The translations under genes and the position numbers were made by a program. Shown in pieces: positions 1 to 5,477 of a stretch of DNA of 5,594 nt; positions within the stretch are counted from its first letter, which is position 1, and every line of letters starts with the position of its first letter. The notes under the pieces were generated by a model. It was not told where the DNA came from, made no database searches, and worked only from the letters and a program-made list of their open reading frames with translations. The stretch is from Sulfurovum sp. (GTDB lineage: Bacteria; Campylobacterota; Campylobacteria; Campylobacterales; Sulfurovaceae): contig QNZW01000086.1 of assembly GCA_003978375.1 (NCBI GenBank), forward strand, positions 1 through 5,594. The letters run 5' to 3'.

Positions 1-13
1 TCACTGTTTTCAT
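1..13 (-). CDS. Start of an unidentified gene downstream of leuC (partial)
   Basis: Read on the minus strand, an ATG at 13-11 is followed by codons for M-K-T-V before the window ends. A strong Shine-Dalgarno sequence, AAAGGAGA (28-21), sits 7 nt upstream of it, which is the main support. The gene lies 92 bp beyond the leuC stop on the same strand, so it could be co-transcribed with leuC. The small isopropylmalate dehydratase subunit leuD is a natural candidate by context, but four residues cannot identify it and the name is not assigned. The gap is long for a tightly coupled subunit pair. Confidence 0.55.
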
Positions 14-29
14 TGTATCTTCTCCTTTG

Positions 30-50
30 ACTCTTTGGGGATACTCTTTG
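30..50 (-). repeat. 8-bp direct repeat upstream of the left-edge gene
   Basis: ACTCTTTG occurs at 30-37 and again at 43-50 (CAAAGAGT twice on the minus strand), spaced 13 bp start to start. It lies just upstream of the ribosome binding site of the left-edge gene. It may be chance in AT-rich DNA, or a pair of regulator half-sites. No known operator is recognised. Confidence 0.3.
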
Positions 51-62
51 CTTATTCTACTA

Positions 63-89
63 TAAATATTCTTGTGACAAAAATATTTA
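63..89. repeat. AT-rich inverted repeat after leuC
   Basis: TAAATATT (63-70) and AATATTTA (82-89) are perfect 8-bp inverted arms. After one mismatch, three more pairs can form (72-74 with 78-80). It lies 17 bp beyond the leuC stop. No U-tract follows in the leuC direction and the stem is almost all A-T, so it does not look like a good intrinsic terminator. It may be a weak processing or attenuation structure, or part of an AT-rich promoter for the left-edge gene. Nothing else is recognised in the 14-105 gap. Confidence 0.3.
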
Positions 90-105
90 GAGCCAATTTT
101 ATTTT

Positions 106-1386
106 TTAGATATCTCTAGGATCTACGATTTTCCCTGCAATAGCGCTTGCAGCTGCAACAGCCGAGTTTGCCAAATAAATTTCTGATGTCCTAGCACCCA
201 TACGTCCTACAAAGTTACGATTGGTTGTCGCCACACAACGCTCACCATCACCAAGTATTCCCATATATCCACCAAGACATGCACCACAAGTAGGATTAGA
301 GACTACAGCTCCTGCCTCTATAAGGATTTTCATCAATCCTTCATCTTGGGCTTGTAATAAGATTTTTTGTGTGGCAGGAGTGACTATCATACGTGTATGT
401 CGTGCTACTTTATTTCCATTCATGATTTTGGCTGCAATTCTAAGATCTTCTATGCGTCCATTGGTACAACTTCCTATCATCACTTGATCTATCTTTAGAT
501 CATCTGCTACAGCTTGTTCAATAGGCTTACCATTAGAAGGCAAAAAAGGATAAGCAATGACAGGACTAAGTGCTGCTGTGTCTATACTAATGACTTGTGC
601 GTATGTTGCATCTGCATCAGCAGAATGGATTTTAGGTGTTGCTCTAAGTCCACCATTTGCCTCTGCTCTTTGGTCTAAATAGGTTTGGGTGATACTGTCT
701 ACTGCAAAAATACCATTTTTTGCCCCTGCTTCTATAACCATATTGGCGATAGAAAATCTATCTGCCATTTCTAAATACTGTACAGCTTCTCCTGTAAACT
801 CAATGGCTTTATACAATGCACCATCTACCCCTATTTGACGGATAAGCTCTAAGATGATATCTTTTCCATAAATATGCTTTCCTGGTTTGCCTGTAAGTTC
901 TACCTTAATCGTCTCAGGCACCTTAAACCAATTTCCTCCTGTAATCATCCCAAAGGCAAGATCTGTACTTCCCATCCCTGTAGCAAAGGCACCCAATGCA
1001 CCATGCGTACATGTATGGCTGTCTGCACCAATAATCACATCACCTGGAATCACAAGCCCTTTTTCTGGAAGTAAAGCATGTTCAATACCCATATCTTTTT
1101 CATCAAAAAAATACTTCATTTCATGCTTATATGCAAATTCTCTGCTGATTTTTGCCTGATTGGCTGAAGCGATATCTTTGGCAGGAATATAGTGATCCAT
1201 GACAATACAAAAGTTATCTGGTCGTGCCAATTTTTGTGCACCACTTTGTTCAAATGCTTTGATAGAAATAGGTGTGGTAATATCATTACCAATAATCATA
1301 TCAATCTCTACACGTACGATTTCACCCGCTTTTACCTTATGCCCAGCGTGTTCTGAGAATATTTTTTCTGTTAATGTTTGTCCCAT
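106..1386 (-). CDS. leuC: 3-isopropylmalate dehydratase, large subunit
   Basis: LeuC pairs with the small subunit LeuD to isomerise 2-isopropylmalate to 3-isopropylmalate in cytoplasmic leucine biosynthesis, using a 4Fe-4S cluster. The 426-residue product shows the aconitase-family motif GADSHTCTHGALGAF (about 120-134). The three cluster cysteines are visible: C307 in GSCTNGR, then C367 and C370 in NPTCGACLGG. NRNFVGRMG (389-397) is the usual substrate-loop motif. The length fits the compact LeuC class (about 420 residues) rather than the longer E. coli type (about 466). Members of this class can overlap with homoaconitase in annotation; LeuC is preferred because no lysine-pathway genes are seen, but context is thin. 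The ATG is supported by AAAGGA (1398-1393) 6 nt upstream. The gene is transcribed divergently from the NFACT gene. The coding sequence is intact. Confidence 0.95.
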   Translation of the reverse strand: MGQTLTEKIFSEHAGHKVKAGEIVRVEIDMIIGNDITTPISIKAFEQSGAQKLARPDNFCIVMDHYIPAKDIASANQAKISREFAYKHEMKYFFDEKDMGIEHALLPEKGLVIPGDVIIGADSHTCTHGALGAFATGMGSTDLAFGMITGGNWFKVPETIKVELTGKPGKHIYGKDIILELIRQIGVDGALYKAIEFTGEAVQYLEMADRFSIANMVIEAGAKNGIFAVDSITQTYLDQRAEANGGLRATPKIHSADADATYAQVISIDTAALSPVIAYPFLPSNGKPIEQAVADDLKIDQVMIGSCTNGRIEDLRIAAKIMNGNKVARHTRMIVTPATQKILLQAQDEGLMKILIEAGAVVSNPTCGACLGGYMGILGDGERCVATTNRNFVGRMGARTSEIYLANSAVAAASAIAGKIVDPRDI

Positions 1387-1423
1387 AAGGTATCCTTTAA
1401 AAATAACGATAATAATTACGCGA

Positions 1424-1432
1424 ATTATATCA
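1424..1432 (-). promoter_or_regulatory. Extended -10 promoter for leuC
   Basis: On the minus strand the sequence TGATATAAT (1432-1424) is a perfect extended -10 box (TGn plus TATAAT). A start of transcription near 1417 would give a 5' leader of about 30 nt that includes the leuC ribosome binding site. No convincing -35 is seen at the expected distance, which is normal for sigma-70 promoters in Campylobacterota. No leader peptide rich in leucine codons fits in so short a leader, so classical leu attenuation is unlikely. Confidence 0.65.
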
Positions 1433-1443
1433 AAATAAAATTA

Positions 1444-1452
1444 TGCTAAAAT
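1444..1452 (+). promoter_or_regulatory. Candidate extended -10 promoter for the NFACT gene
   Basis: TGCTAAAAT (TGn plus TAAAAT) lies on the plus strand, back to back with the leuC box and 11 bp from it. Transcription would begin near 1459, giving a leader of about 75 nt. A second AT-rich hexamer, TATAAA at 1506-1511, is possible, but it would put the start almost on the ribosome binding site and it lacks the TGn extension. No -35 is recognised for either. Confidence 0.4.
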
Positions 1453-1520
1453 TTCACCATCTTTTAAACGTCCTGAGCTTGTGAAAAATTGCACCCTCTT
1501 TTCGTTATAAATAAAAGTCA

Positions 1521-1526
1521 AAGGGA
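1521..1526 (+). promoter_or_regulatory. Ribosome binding site that sets the NFACT start
   Basis: AAGGGA lies 7 nt before the ATG at 1534. This argues against the in-frame TTG at 1489, which would add 15 residues with no family resemblance. It also argues against the out-of-frame ATG at 1530, which is only 3 nt away. Confidence 0.75.
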
Positions 1527-1533
1527 CTCATGT

Positions 1534-2922
1534 ATGAAACTTTACGAACTAAAAGCCATCGCCCAACGTCTCAACAACTTTACTTTTATCTCTCGTGCAA
1601 GACGTATAGAGGACAATACCTTAGAGATTATGTTTGATAAATCAGAGAGTTATTTTTTCAATATGACGCGTGGGCATAGCTTTATTTACAAAGCACCCAG
1701 TCAAAGACCTTTGCAAAGATATAATGCACCTTTTGACACACTGTTACATTCGCTACTTGGTGGTGCCAAACTCATGGCTGTTGATGTGCCAAATGAAGAC
1801 CGCATATTGCGATTTACCATTGCACCAAAAAGTAGCTATAAAGACAAAATTATCTATTTACAACTAGAATTTACAGGCAAAAATACCAATGCCATACTCA
1901 TTGACGACAATGAAGTCATCATCGAAGCACTTAGACACATAGATGCAGATAGCTCTTTTAGAGTAATACGTCCAGGCATGCAACTCCTAGCTATCCCTCC
2001 TCAAAAGGTCTTGTCTCCCAAAAACACTTTCAATAATCAAAAAAACAAAGACGGTGTTGCAGGGGCACAACACCCTATAGATATAGACCATTTACTTGAA
2101 GAAAAATATAGCCAAATTCAGCAAAAACGCCTACAAGAGTTAAAAAAACAAAAACGCTCAACCATTGCCAAAAAGATAAAAAAATTTGAACAACTCTTAA
2201 GCAAACTCCCCAACAAAGAAAAACTGGAACTACAATCTAAAGAACATAGCAATATTGGAAATCTCATTTTATCAAACTTATATCAAATTAAGCCCTATGA
2301 CACCCAGCTTAAAACCTATGACTTTGAAGGAAAAGAAGTCACTATCCCTTTACCAAAAAATATAAAAATTAACCGTATGTCCGATTACTATTTCAACCTC
2401 TCTAAACGTGCAAAAGCAAAGGCTAAAAATGTACATATAGAACAAGAAAATCTCTCTTCTAAAAAAACATTTTATGAAAATATTTACTACGCACTTGAAC
2501 AAGCCAATACCCCCTATGAGCTAGAACTTTTAGTGCCAAAACGTGCCAAATCTTTACGAAAAAAAGAGAAGTTACGAGAGGGAGAGCTTTTTTGGATAGA
2601 AAATTACAAAGTCATGGTAGGTCGTAATGCCAAAGAAAACCAAAAACTTCTTGAACTTGCCAAAGCCAATGATGTTTGGATGCACATAAGAGGTGTGCCT
2701 TCAAGCCATGTGATTATACGCACTGACAAACAAAATTTACCAGAGTCTGTCATAGAGGCTGCAGCCAAACTTTGTGTGGACTTTTCTGTTAAAAATGCGG
2801 GAGATTATGAAGTAGATTATACCAAACGCAAATTTGTGAAAATGCAAGAAGGCTCAAATGTATTTTATAACAAATATGAAACCATACTTGTCACCAAAGA
2901 GGGTATAGAAATCAGAGTATAA
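1534..2922 (+). CDS. NFACT-family protein, RqcH-like (fibronectin-binding A / DUF814 type)
   Basis: The family includes bacterial RqcH and eukaryotic Rqc2/NEMF. These proteins bind stalled large ribosomal subunits with peptidyl-tRNA and direct C-terminal alanine tailing in the cytoplasm; old annotations call them fibronectin-binding. In the 462-residue product, residues 1-160 look like the NFACT-N domain, with the Asp-Arg pair D89-R90 (in NEDRILRF) at the position of the functional DR motif in RqcH. Residues about 185-330 are Lys/Glu/Gln-rich and predicted coiled coil. Residues about 355-462 form the NFACT-R domain, with VGRNAKEN (362-369), DVWMHIRGVPSSHVIIR (390-406 region) and VDYTKRKFVK. 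Bacterial RqcH is usually about 550-570 residues; here only some 25-30 residues separate NFACT-N from the coiled coil, so the helix-hairpin-helix domain seems to be missing. Residues 174-182 are encoded by a REP-like repeat. Function as a true RqcH is inferred. The gene is divergent from leuC and has its own likely promoter. Confidence 0.85.
   Translation: MKLYELKAIAQRLNNFTFISRARRIEDNTLEIMFDKSESYFFNMTRGHSFIYKAPSQRPLQRYNAPFDTLLHSLLGGAKLMAVDVPNEDRILRFTIAPKSSYKDKIIYLQLEFTGKNTNAILIDDNEVIIEALRHIDADSSFRVIRPGMQLLAIPPQKVLSPKNTFNNQKNKDGVAGAQHPIDIDHLLEEKYSQIQQKRLQELKKQKRSTIAKKIKKFEQLLSKLPNKEKLELQSKEHSNIGNLILSNLYQIKPYDTQLKTYDFEGKEVTIPLPKNIKINRMSDYYFNLSKRAKAKAKNVHIEQENLSSKKTFYENIYYALEQANTPYELELLVPKRAKSLRKKEKLREGELFWIENYKVMVGRNAKENQKLLELAKANDVWMHIRGVPSSHVIIRTDKQNLPESVIEAAAKLCVDFSVKNAGDYEVDYTKRKFVKMQEGSNVFYNKYETILVTKEGIEIRV
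2053..2078 (-). repeat. Intragenic REP-like hairpin inside the NFACT gene
   Basis: Arms GGTGTTG (2053-2059) and CAACACC (2068-2074) enclose an 8-nt loop. Over 25 nt (2053-2077) the sequence matches 5442-5466 at 23 positions; the only differences are two loop bases. On the minus strand the hairpin is preceded by ATAG (2078-2075), where the intergenic copies have GTAG. It is read through in frame as G-V-A-G-A-Q-H-P (174-181), without a stop, in the linker between NFACT-N and the coiled coil. A 6-bp tandem repeat, TATAGA (2076-2081 and 2082-2087), overlaps its outer edge. Confidence 0.75.
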
Positions 2923-2931
2923 TCCAACTCG

Positions 2932-2940
2932 TGTTATAAT
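2932..2940 (+). promoter_or_regulatory. Extended -10 promoter for the cdsA-dxr cluster
   Basis: TGTTATAAT is a perfect extended -10 box, 10 bp after the NFACT stop in the 54-bp gap before cdsA. Transcription would start near 2947, leaving about 30 nt of leader with the AGGA site (2967-2970) 6 nt before the cdsA ATG. The matching -35 position falls in the end of the NFACT gene and shows no consensus. This suggests that cdsA and the genes after it can be transcribed independently of the NFACT gene, though read-through remains possible because no terminator is seen. Confidence 0.6.
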
Positions 2941-2976
2941 CATCCATTATTTTATATACTTTCTTTAGGAATTGCC

Positions 2977-3735
2977 ATGTCTAAAAATTTAACTTCATTA
3001 CAACAACGCACACTTACTGGTATTGGATTACTCCTACTTGTAGGGACTATCCTATGGCTAGATAATTTTTTTGTTATGTGGTCATTTTTGGGAATTATCT
3101 ATATTTTTGCGTTTTATGAAGCCATGAAACTTTTTAAACTTGTCTCTCCTTCTGCTTATTTTTGGGCTGTACTTTTATGGATTTTTGCTTATGTCTATCC
3201 CAATCCTGATGATCTCTTTTTTCTTGTGGCGATTATTTTTGGGTCTGCTATTGCTTATTTACATAACTTTGACAAAAGACTTATTTTGCCTTTTCTCTAT
3301 CCTATTTCAGGCATACTCTTTTTTCTTATCCTCTACAAAGACTTTGGTGTACAGGCAATGTTATGGCTACTCATAACTATAACACTGACAGATACGGGAG
3401 CCTATTTTATAGGTAAAGCATTGGGGAAAACAAAGTTTTCTGATACCAGCCCAAACAAAACACTTGAAGGTGTCTTTGGGGGCATTATCATTGCAAGCAT
3501 TTTTGGTACCTATATCGGTCTTGAAATTGCACCATTTTGGGTCGCGTTGATTGTTACTTTTATGACTGCTACATCTTCAGTTTTTGGAGATTTGTTTGAA
3601 TCTTATCTCAAACGTGAAGCAGGTGTCAAAGACTCTGGAGACATTTTACCTGGGCATGGAGGTATGCTAGATAGAATAGACGGCTATCTCTTTGCTGCAC
3701 CGATGATGGTGATTGCCCTACGTGCATTTTTATAA
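2977..3735 (+). CDS. cdsA: Phosphatidate cytidylyltransferase (CDP-diacylglycerol synthase)
   Basis: CdsA joins CTP and phosphatidic acid to make CDP-diacylglycerol, the precursor of phosphatidylethanolamine, phosphatidylglycerol and cardiolipin, in the inner membrane. The 252-residue protein is strongly hydrophobic, with several membrane segments (about 13-28, 32-48, 61-75, 80-95, 102-119, 127-137, 166-182, 186-200). The C-terminal family signature is complete: S209-Y-L-K-R, then K218-D219, then the stretch LPGHGGMLDRID (224-235) with H227 and D232. The upstream motifs DTGAYFIGK (139-147) and SPNKTLEG (158-165) are also typical; D139 and the Asp/Lys residues of these motifs belong to the metal and CTP site. 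The length is near that of the short bacterial forms. The start is supported by AGGA at 2967-2970. It heads a tight run with dxr only 27 bp downstream. Confidence 0.96.
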   Translation: MSKNLTSLQQRTLTGIGLLLLVGTILWLDNFFVMWSFLGIIYIFAFYEAMKLFKLVSPSAYFWAVLLWIFAYVYPNPDDLFFLVAIIFGSAIAYLHNFDKRLILPFLYPISGILFFLILYKDFGVQAMLWLLITITLTDTGAYFIGKALGKTKFSDTSPNKTLEGVFGGIIIASIFGTYIGLEIAPFWVALIVTFMTATSSVFGDLFESYLKREAGVKDSGDILPGHGGMLDRIDGYLFAAPMMVIALRAFL

Positions 3736-3750
3736 GCAGGTTAGTGTTTT

Positions 3751-3755
3751 TTGGA
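3751..3755 (+). promoter_or_regulatory. Ribosome binding site that sets the dxr start
   Basis: TTGGA lies 7 nt before the ATG at 3763. An alternative in-frame start at this same TTG (3751) would add four residues (M-D-D-T) ahead of the Rossmann motif, with no good binding site of its own. The ATG at 3763 is preferred because its product begins M-S-S-I-V-L-L-G-S-T-G, as Dxr proteins usually do. Confidence 0.55.
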
Positions 3756-3762
3756 TGATACC

Positions 3763-4854
3763 ATGTCCTCTATTGTTCTTTTAGGTTCTACTGGCTCTAT
3801 AGGGGTCAACACCCTCATCATTGCCAAACGTTACAATATCTCTATAGAAGCTATGGTTGCTGGATCAAACATTGCACTTCTTAACCAACAAATAGCCCAA
3901 CATCATCCTAAAATAGTAGTCATTGCCAACCAAGCAGACAAGCACAAAGTCAACCATCATGATGTACGTTGCGGAAGTGAAGCTATACTCACGCTGATTG
4001 AAGAGTCACAGAGTCAAACCATTGTGAATGCTTTGGTAGGGTATGCAGGACTCGCTCCCACACTCAAAGCTACAAGCCTAAACAAACGCGTAGCCCTTGC
4101 CAATAAAGAGTCTTTGGTGGTGGCTGGTGAGTTTATCGATATGTCACATATTACGCCTATTGACAGTGAACATTTTGGGCTTTGGTATCTTATGAATGGG
4201 CGTCCTCTCTCCAAGCTTTATATCACTGCAAGTGGTGGTGCATTCAGAGAATGGGAACTAGCCAAAATGAAAGATGCTACCTTTTTGGATGCACTCAAAC
4301 ATCCTAATTGGTCCATGGGCAATAAAATCACCATCGATTCAGCCACTATGACCAATAAACTCTTCGAACTTTTAGAGGCAAAATGGCTTTTTGGTACCTC
4401 TAATATTGATGCAGTCATCGAAAAAAAGTCTATCATTCATGCTTTATGCGAGTTTAAAGATGGCTCTACTACTGCACATTTGGCAGGGGTAGATATGAAA
4501 CTGCCTATTGCCTTTGCACTACAAGGTGAGGTGACAGAAGAGATCCTTCCTCCTACTGATTTATTAAGCATCGGAGGCTTAGAATTTTTGCCAATTGAAG
4601 CAAAGCGTTACCCTATTTGGCACATTAAAGAGCATATATTAAACAACCCTCATTTAGGTGTCATCGTCAATGCAGCCAATGAAGTAGCCATAGAGAAGTT
4701 TCAACAAGAACAGTGTAGCTTTTTTGGAATGAGTGACATCGTTTTAGATGCCTATGAAAAGTTTGGAGATGCTAAGGCTAAAAATATTGATGAAATTATA
4801 GAGATAGATACAGAGGTAAGAGCCTATGTTGAATCTACAAAAGTTTTATCATGA
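3763..4854 (+). CDS. dxr: 1-deoxy-D-xylulose 5-phosphate reductoisomerase
   Basis: Dxr (IspC) rearranges and reduces 1-deoxy-D-xylulose 5-phosphate to 2-C-methyl-D-erythritol 4-phosphate with NADPH and a divalent metal. This is the committed step of the cytoplasmic MEP isoprenoid pathway and the target of fosmidomycin. The 363-residue product shows the NADPH-binding GSTGSIG (8-14), then ALANKESLV, the metal site PIDSEHFGL with its Asp and Glu, ASGGAFRE, KHPNWSMGNKITIDSATM, and NKLFELLEA with the last metal-binding Glu. Near the C-terminus NAANEVAIEKF is typical. The variant residues (HFGL for HSAI, NKLFE for NKGLE) keep the catalytic side chains and look like the Campylobacterota form. The protein is shorter than E. 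coli Dxr (about 398). The gene follows cdsA by 27 bp and its stop overlaps the next start (ATGA at 4851-4854), which suggests translational coupling. Confidence 0.96.
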   Translation: MSSIVLLGSTGSIGVNTLIIAKRYNISIEAMVAGSNIALLNQQIAQHHPKIVVIANQADKHKVNHHDVRCGSEAILTLIEESQSQTIVNALVGYAGLAPTLKATSLNKRVALANKESLVVAGEFIDMSHITPIDSEHFGLWYLMNGRPLSKLYITASGGAFREWELAKMKDATFLDALKHPNWSMGNKITIDSATMTNKLFELLEAKWLFGTSNIDAVIEKKSIIHALCEFKDGSTTAHLAGVDMKLPIAFALQGEVTEEILPPTDLLSIGGLEFLPIEAKRYPIWHIKEHILNNPHLGVIVNAANEVAIEKFQQEQCSFFGMSDIVLDAYEKFGDAKAKNIDEIIEIDTEVRAYVESTKVLS

Positions 4855-5399
4855 AAACGCTCATTCTCCATGGTTGGGGTGGTTCAGATGCACCACACTG
4901 GCAAGCCAAACTTGCATGTAAGATAGCCAAAAACTATGGTACAGTCTCTTTCCCATTGCTGGATAATTGTCATTTTCCCACTAAAAACAGATGGATAAAA
5001 CAGGTGGGGCAGATACTAGATGACTTCAAACCCGATACTGTAGTCTGCCACTCTCTTGCTAACACCCTCTGGTTTTGGCTTTGTAATGAGAGTAACATGA
5101 CTGAAATTAAAAGGCTTTTCATGGTCTCTCCTCCAAGCCTAAAAACCAAAGAGAAAACCATTAAAACCTTTTTCCCTTGCCCTCTACCAAAAAATATCTA
5201 TGCAAAAGAGGTCTATATCCTAGTCTCAGATAATGACCCATGGGTAACACTCGATGAAGCAAAAGAGATGGCTTCACACTATGATGCAGACTTTAGCATC
5301 ATACACAATGCAGGACATATCAATGCAGACTCAGGATATGGAAAATGGGAACTGATAGAGCAATTAGTTATAGGAGAAAAACATGATAAAAAATTGTAG
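4851..5399 (+). CDS. Small alpha/beta hydrolase, RBBP9/YdeN family
   Basis: A 182-residue protein with the compact alpha/beta-hydrolase layout of the RBBP9/YdeN (Ser_hydrolase) family; the substrate is unknown and a cytoplasmic location is inferred from the lack of a signal peptide. It begins MKTLILHGWGGSDAPHWQ, the usual HGxxG oxyanion loop plus the family W. The likely triad is S68 (in VVCHSLANTLW), D129 (in SDNDPWV) and H156 (in NAGHINADSGYGKW). The nucleophile elbow reads C-H-S-L-A rather than G-x-S-x-G, so both usual glycines are replaced (C66, A70). Its ATG overlaps the dxr stop and no clear Shine-Dalgarno is seen, so translation probably depends on coupling to dxr. The last codon and the TAG stop (5394-5399) lie inside a palindromic repeat, so the C-terminus may have been reset by repeat insertion. 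It sits between dxr and tsaD, with no obvious role in either pathway. Confidence 0.85.
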   Translation: MKTLILHGWGGSDAPHWQAKLACKIAKNYGTVSFPLLDNCHFPTKNRWIKQVGQILDDFKPDTVVCHSLANTLWFWLCNESNMTEIKRLFMVSPPSLKTKEKTIKTFFPCPLPKNIYAKEVYILVSDNDPWVTLDEAKEMASHYDADFSIIHNAGHINADSGYGKWELIEQLVIGEKHDKKL

Positions 5400-5421
5400 G
5401 GTGTTGTCATATGACAACACC
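5396..5421 (+). repeat. REP unit 1 (GTAG plus perfect palindrome)
   Basis: GTAG (5396-5399) is followed by a perfect 22-bp palindrome: GGTGTTGTCAT (5400-5410) and its exact complement (5411-5421). As RNA it would form a 9-bp stem with an ATAT loop. GTAG at the foot of a hairpin is the recognition layout of REP sequences handled by RAYT (TnpA-REP) transposases. The TAG of the tetranucleotide is also the stop codon of the hydrolase gene. Confidence 0.75.
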
Positions 5422-5441
5422 ATTAATTGGTATGCTAATTT

Positions 5442-5467
5442 GGTGTTGCGGGGACACAACACCCTAC
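5442..5467 (-). repeat. REP unit 2 (inverted, GTAG on the minus strand)
   Basis: Arms GGTGTTG (5442-5448) and CAACACC (5457-5463) surround the 8-nt loop CGGGGACA. On the minus strand the hairpin is preceded by GTAG (5467-5464). It has the same 22-nt hairpin length as unit 1 and the NFACT copy but points opposite to unit 1. It is separated from unit 1 by a 20-nt AT-rich spacer (5422-5441). Confidence 0.75.
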
Positions 5468-5472
5468 AAGGA
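5468..5472 (+). promoter_or_regulatory. tsaD ribosome binding site abutting the REP pair
   Basis: AAGGA lies 5 nt before the tsaD ATG. Its first two bases (5468-5469) belong to the right 14-bp inverted arm, so the long-stem fold would partly occupy the site while the two-hairpin fold would leave it free. Confidence 0.65.
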
Positions 5473-5477
5473 ATATC

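Larger units (their letters stand above)
5394..5469. repeat. BIME-like composite of two inverted REP hairpins
   Basis: The 76-bp unit is bounded by perfect 14-bp inverted repeats, TTGTAGGGTGTTGT (5394-5407) and its complement (5456-5469). Inside are four alternating copies of the heptamer GGTGTTG or its complement. Two folds exclude each other. One has two separate hairpins (5400-5421 and 5442-5463). The other is a single long stem pairing 5394-5407 with 5456-5469, then, after a 7-by-7 internal loop, 5415-5421 with 5442-5448. No U-tract follows, so it does not look like an intrinsic terminator. It occupies nearly all of the 78-bp gap before tsaD and overlaps the hydrolase stop codon at one end and the tsaD ribosome binding site at the other. 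REP pairs of this kind can protect upstream mRNA from 3' exonucleases; that role here is inference. Confidence 0.8.

Noticed and set aside
63..89. Intrinsic terminator for leuC.
   Set aside because: The stem is almost all A-T and no run of U follows in the leuC direction, so it is kept only as an inverted repeat.
874..1159. Open frames on the plus strand opposite leuC (also at 221-487 and 1199-1438).
   Set aside because: They are antisense shadows of a well-conserved gene, with low-complexity products and no ribosome binding sites.
3806..3816. TCAACACCCTC in dxr, which contains CAACACC as in the REP arms.
   Set aside because: There is no matching GGTGTTG arm at the right distance, and the residues belong to the conserved Dxr N-terminus, so it is a chance match.
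4014..4436. Minus-strand open frames opposite dxr.
   Set aside because: They are mirror frames of clear dxr coding sequence and show no family features.
4018..4500. Variant Dxr motifs (SEHFGL, NKLFE) as a sign of a divergent enzyme.
   Set aside because: The metal-binding Asp and Glu residues are kept, and the same variants appear in the Campylobacter enzyme as I remember it, so this is a lineage form.
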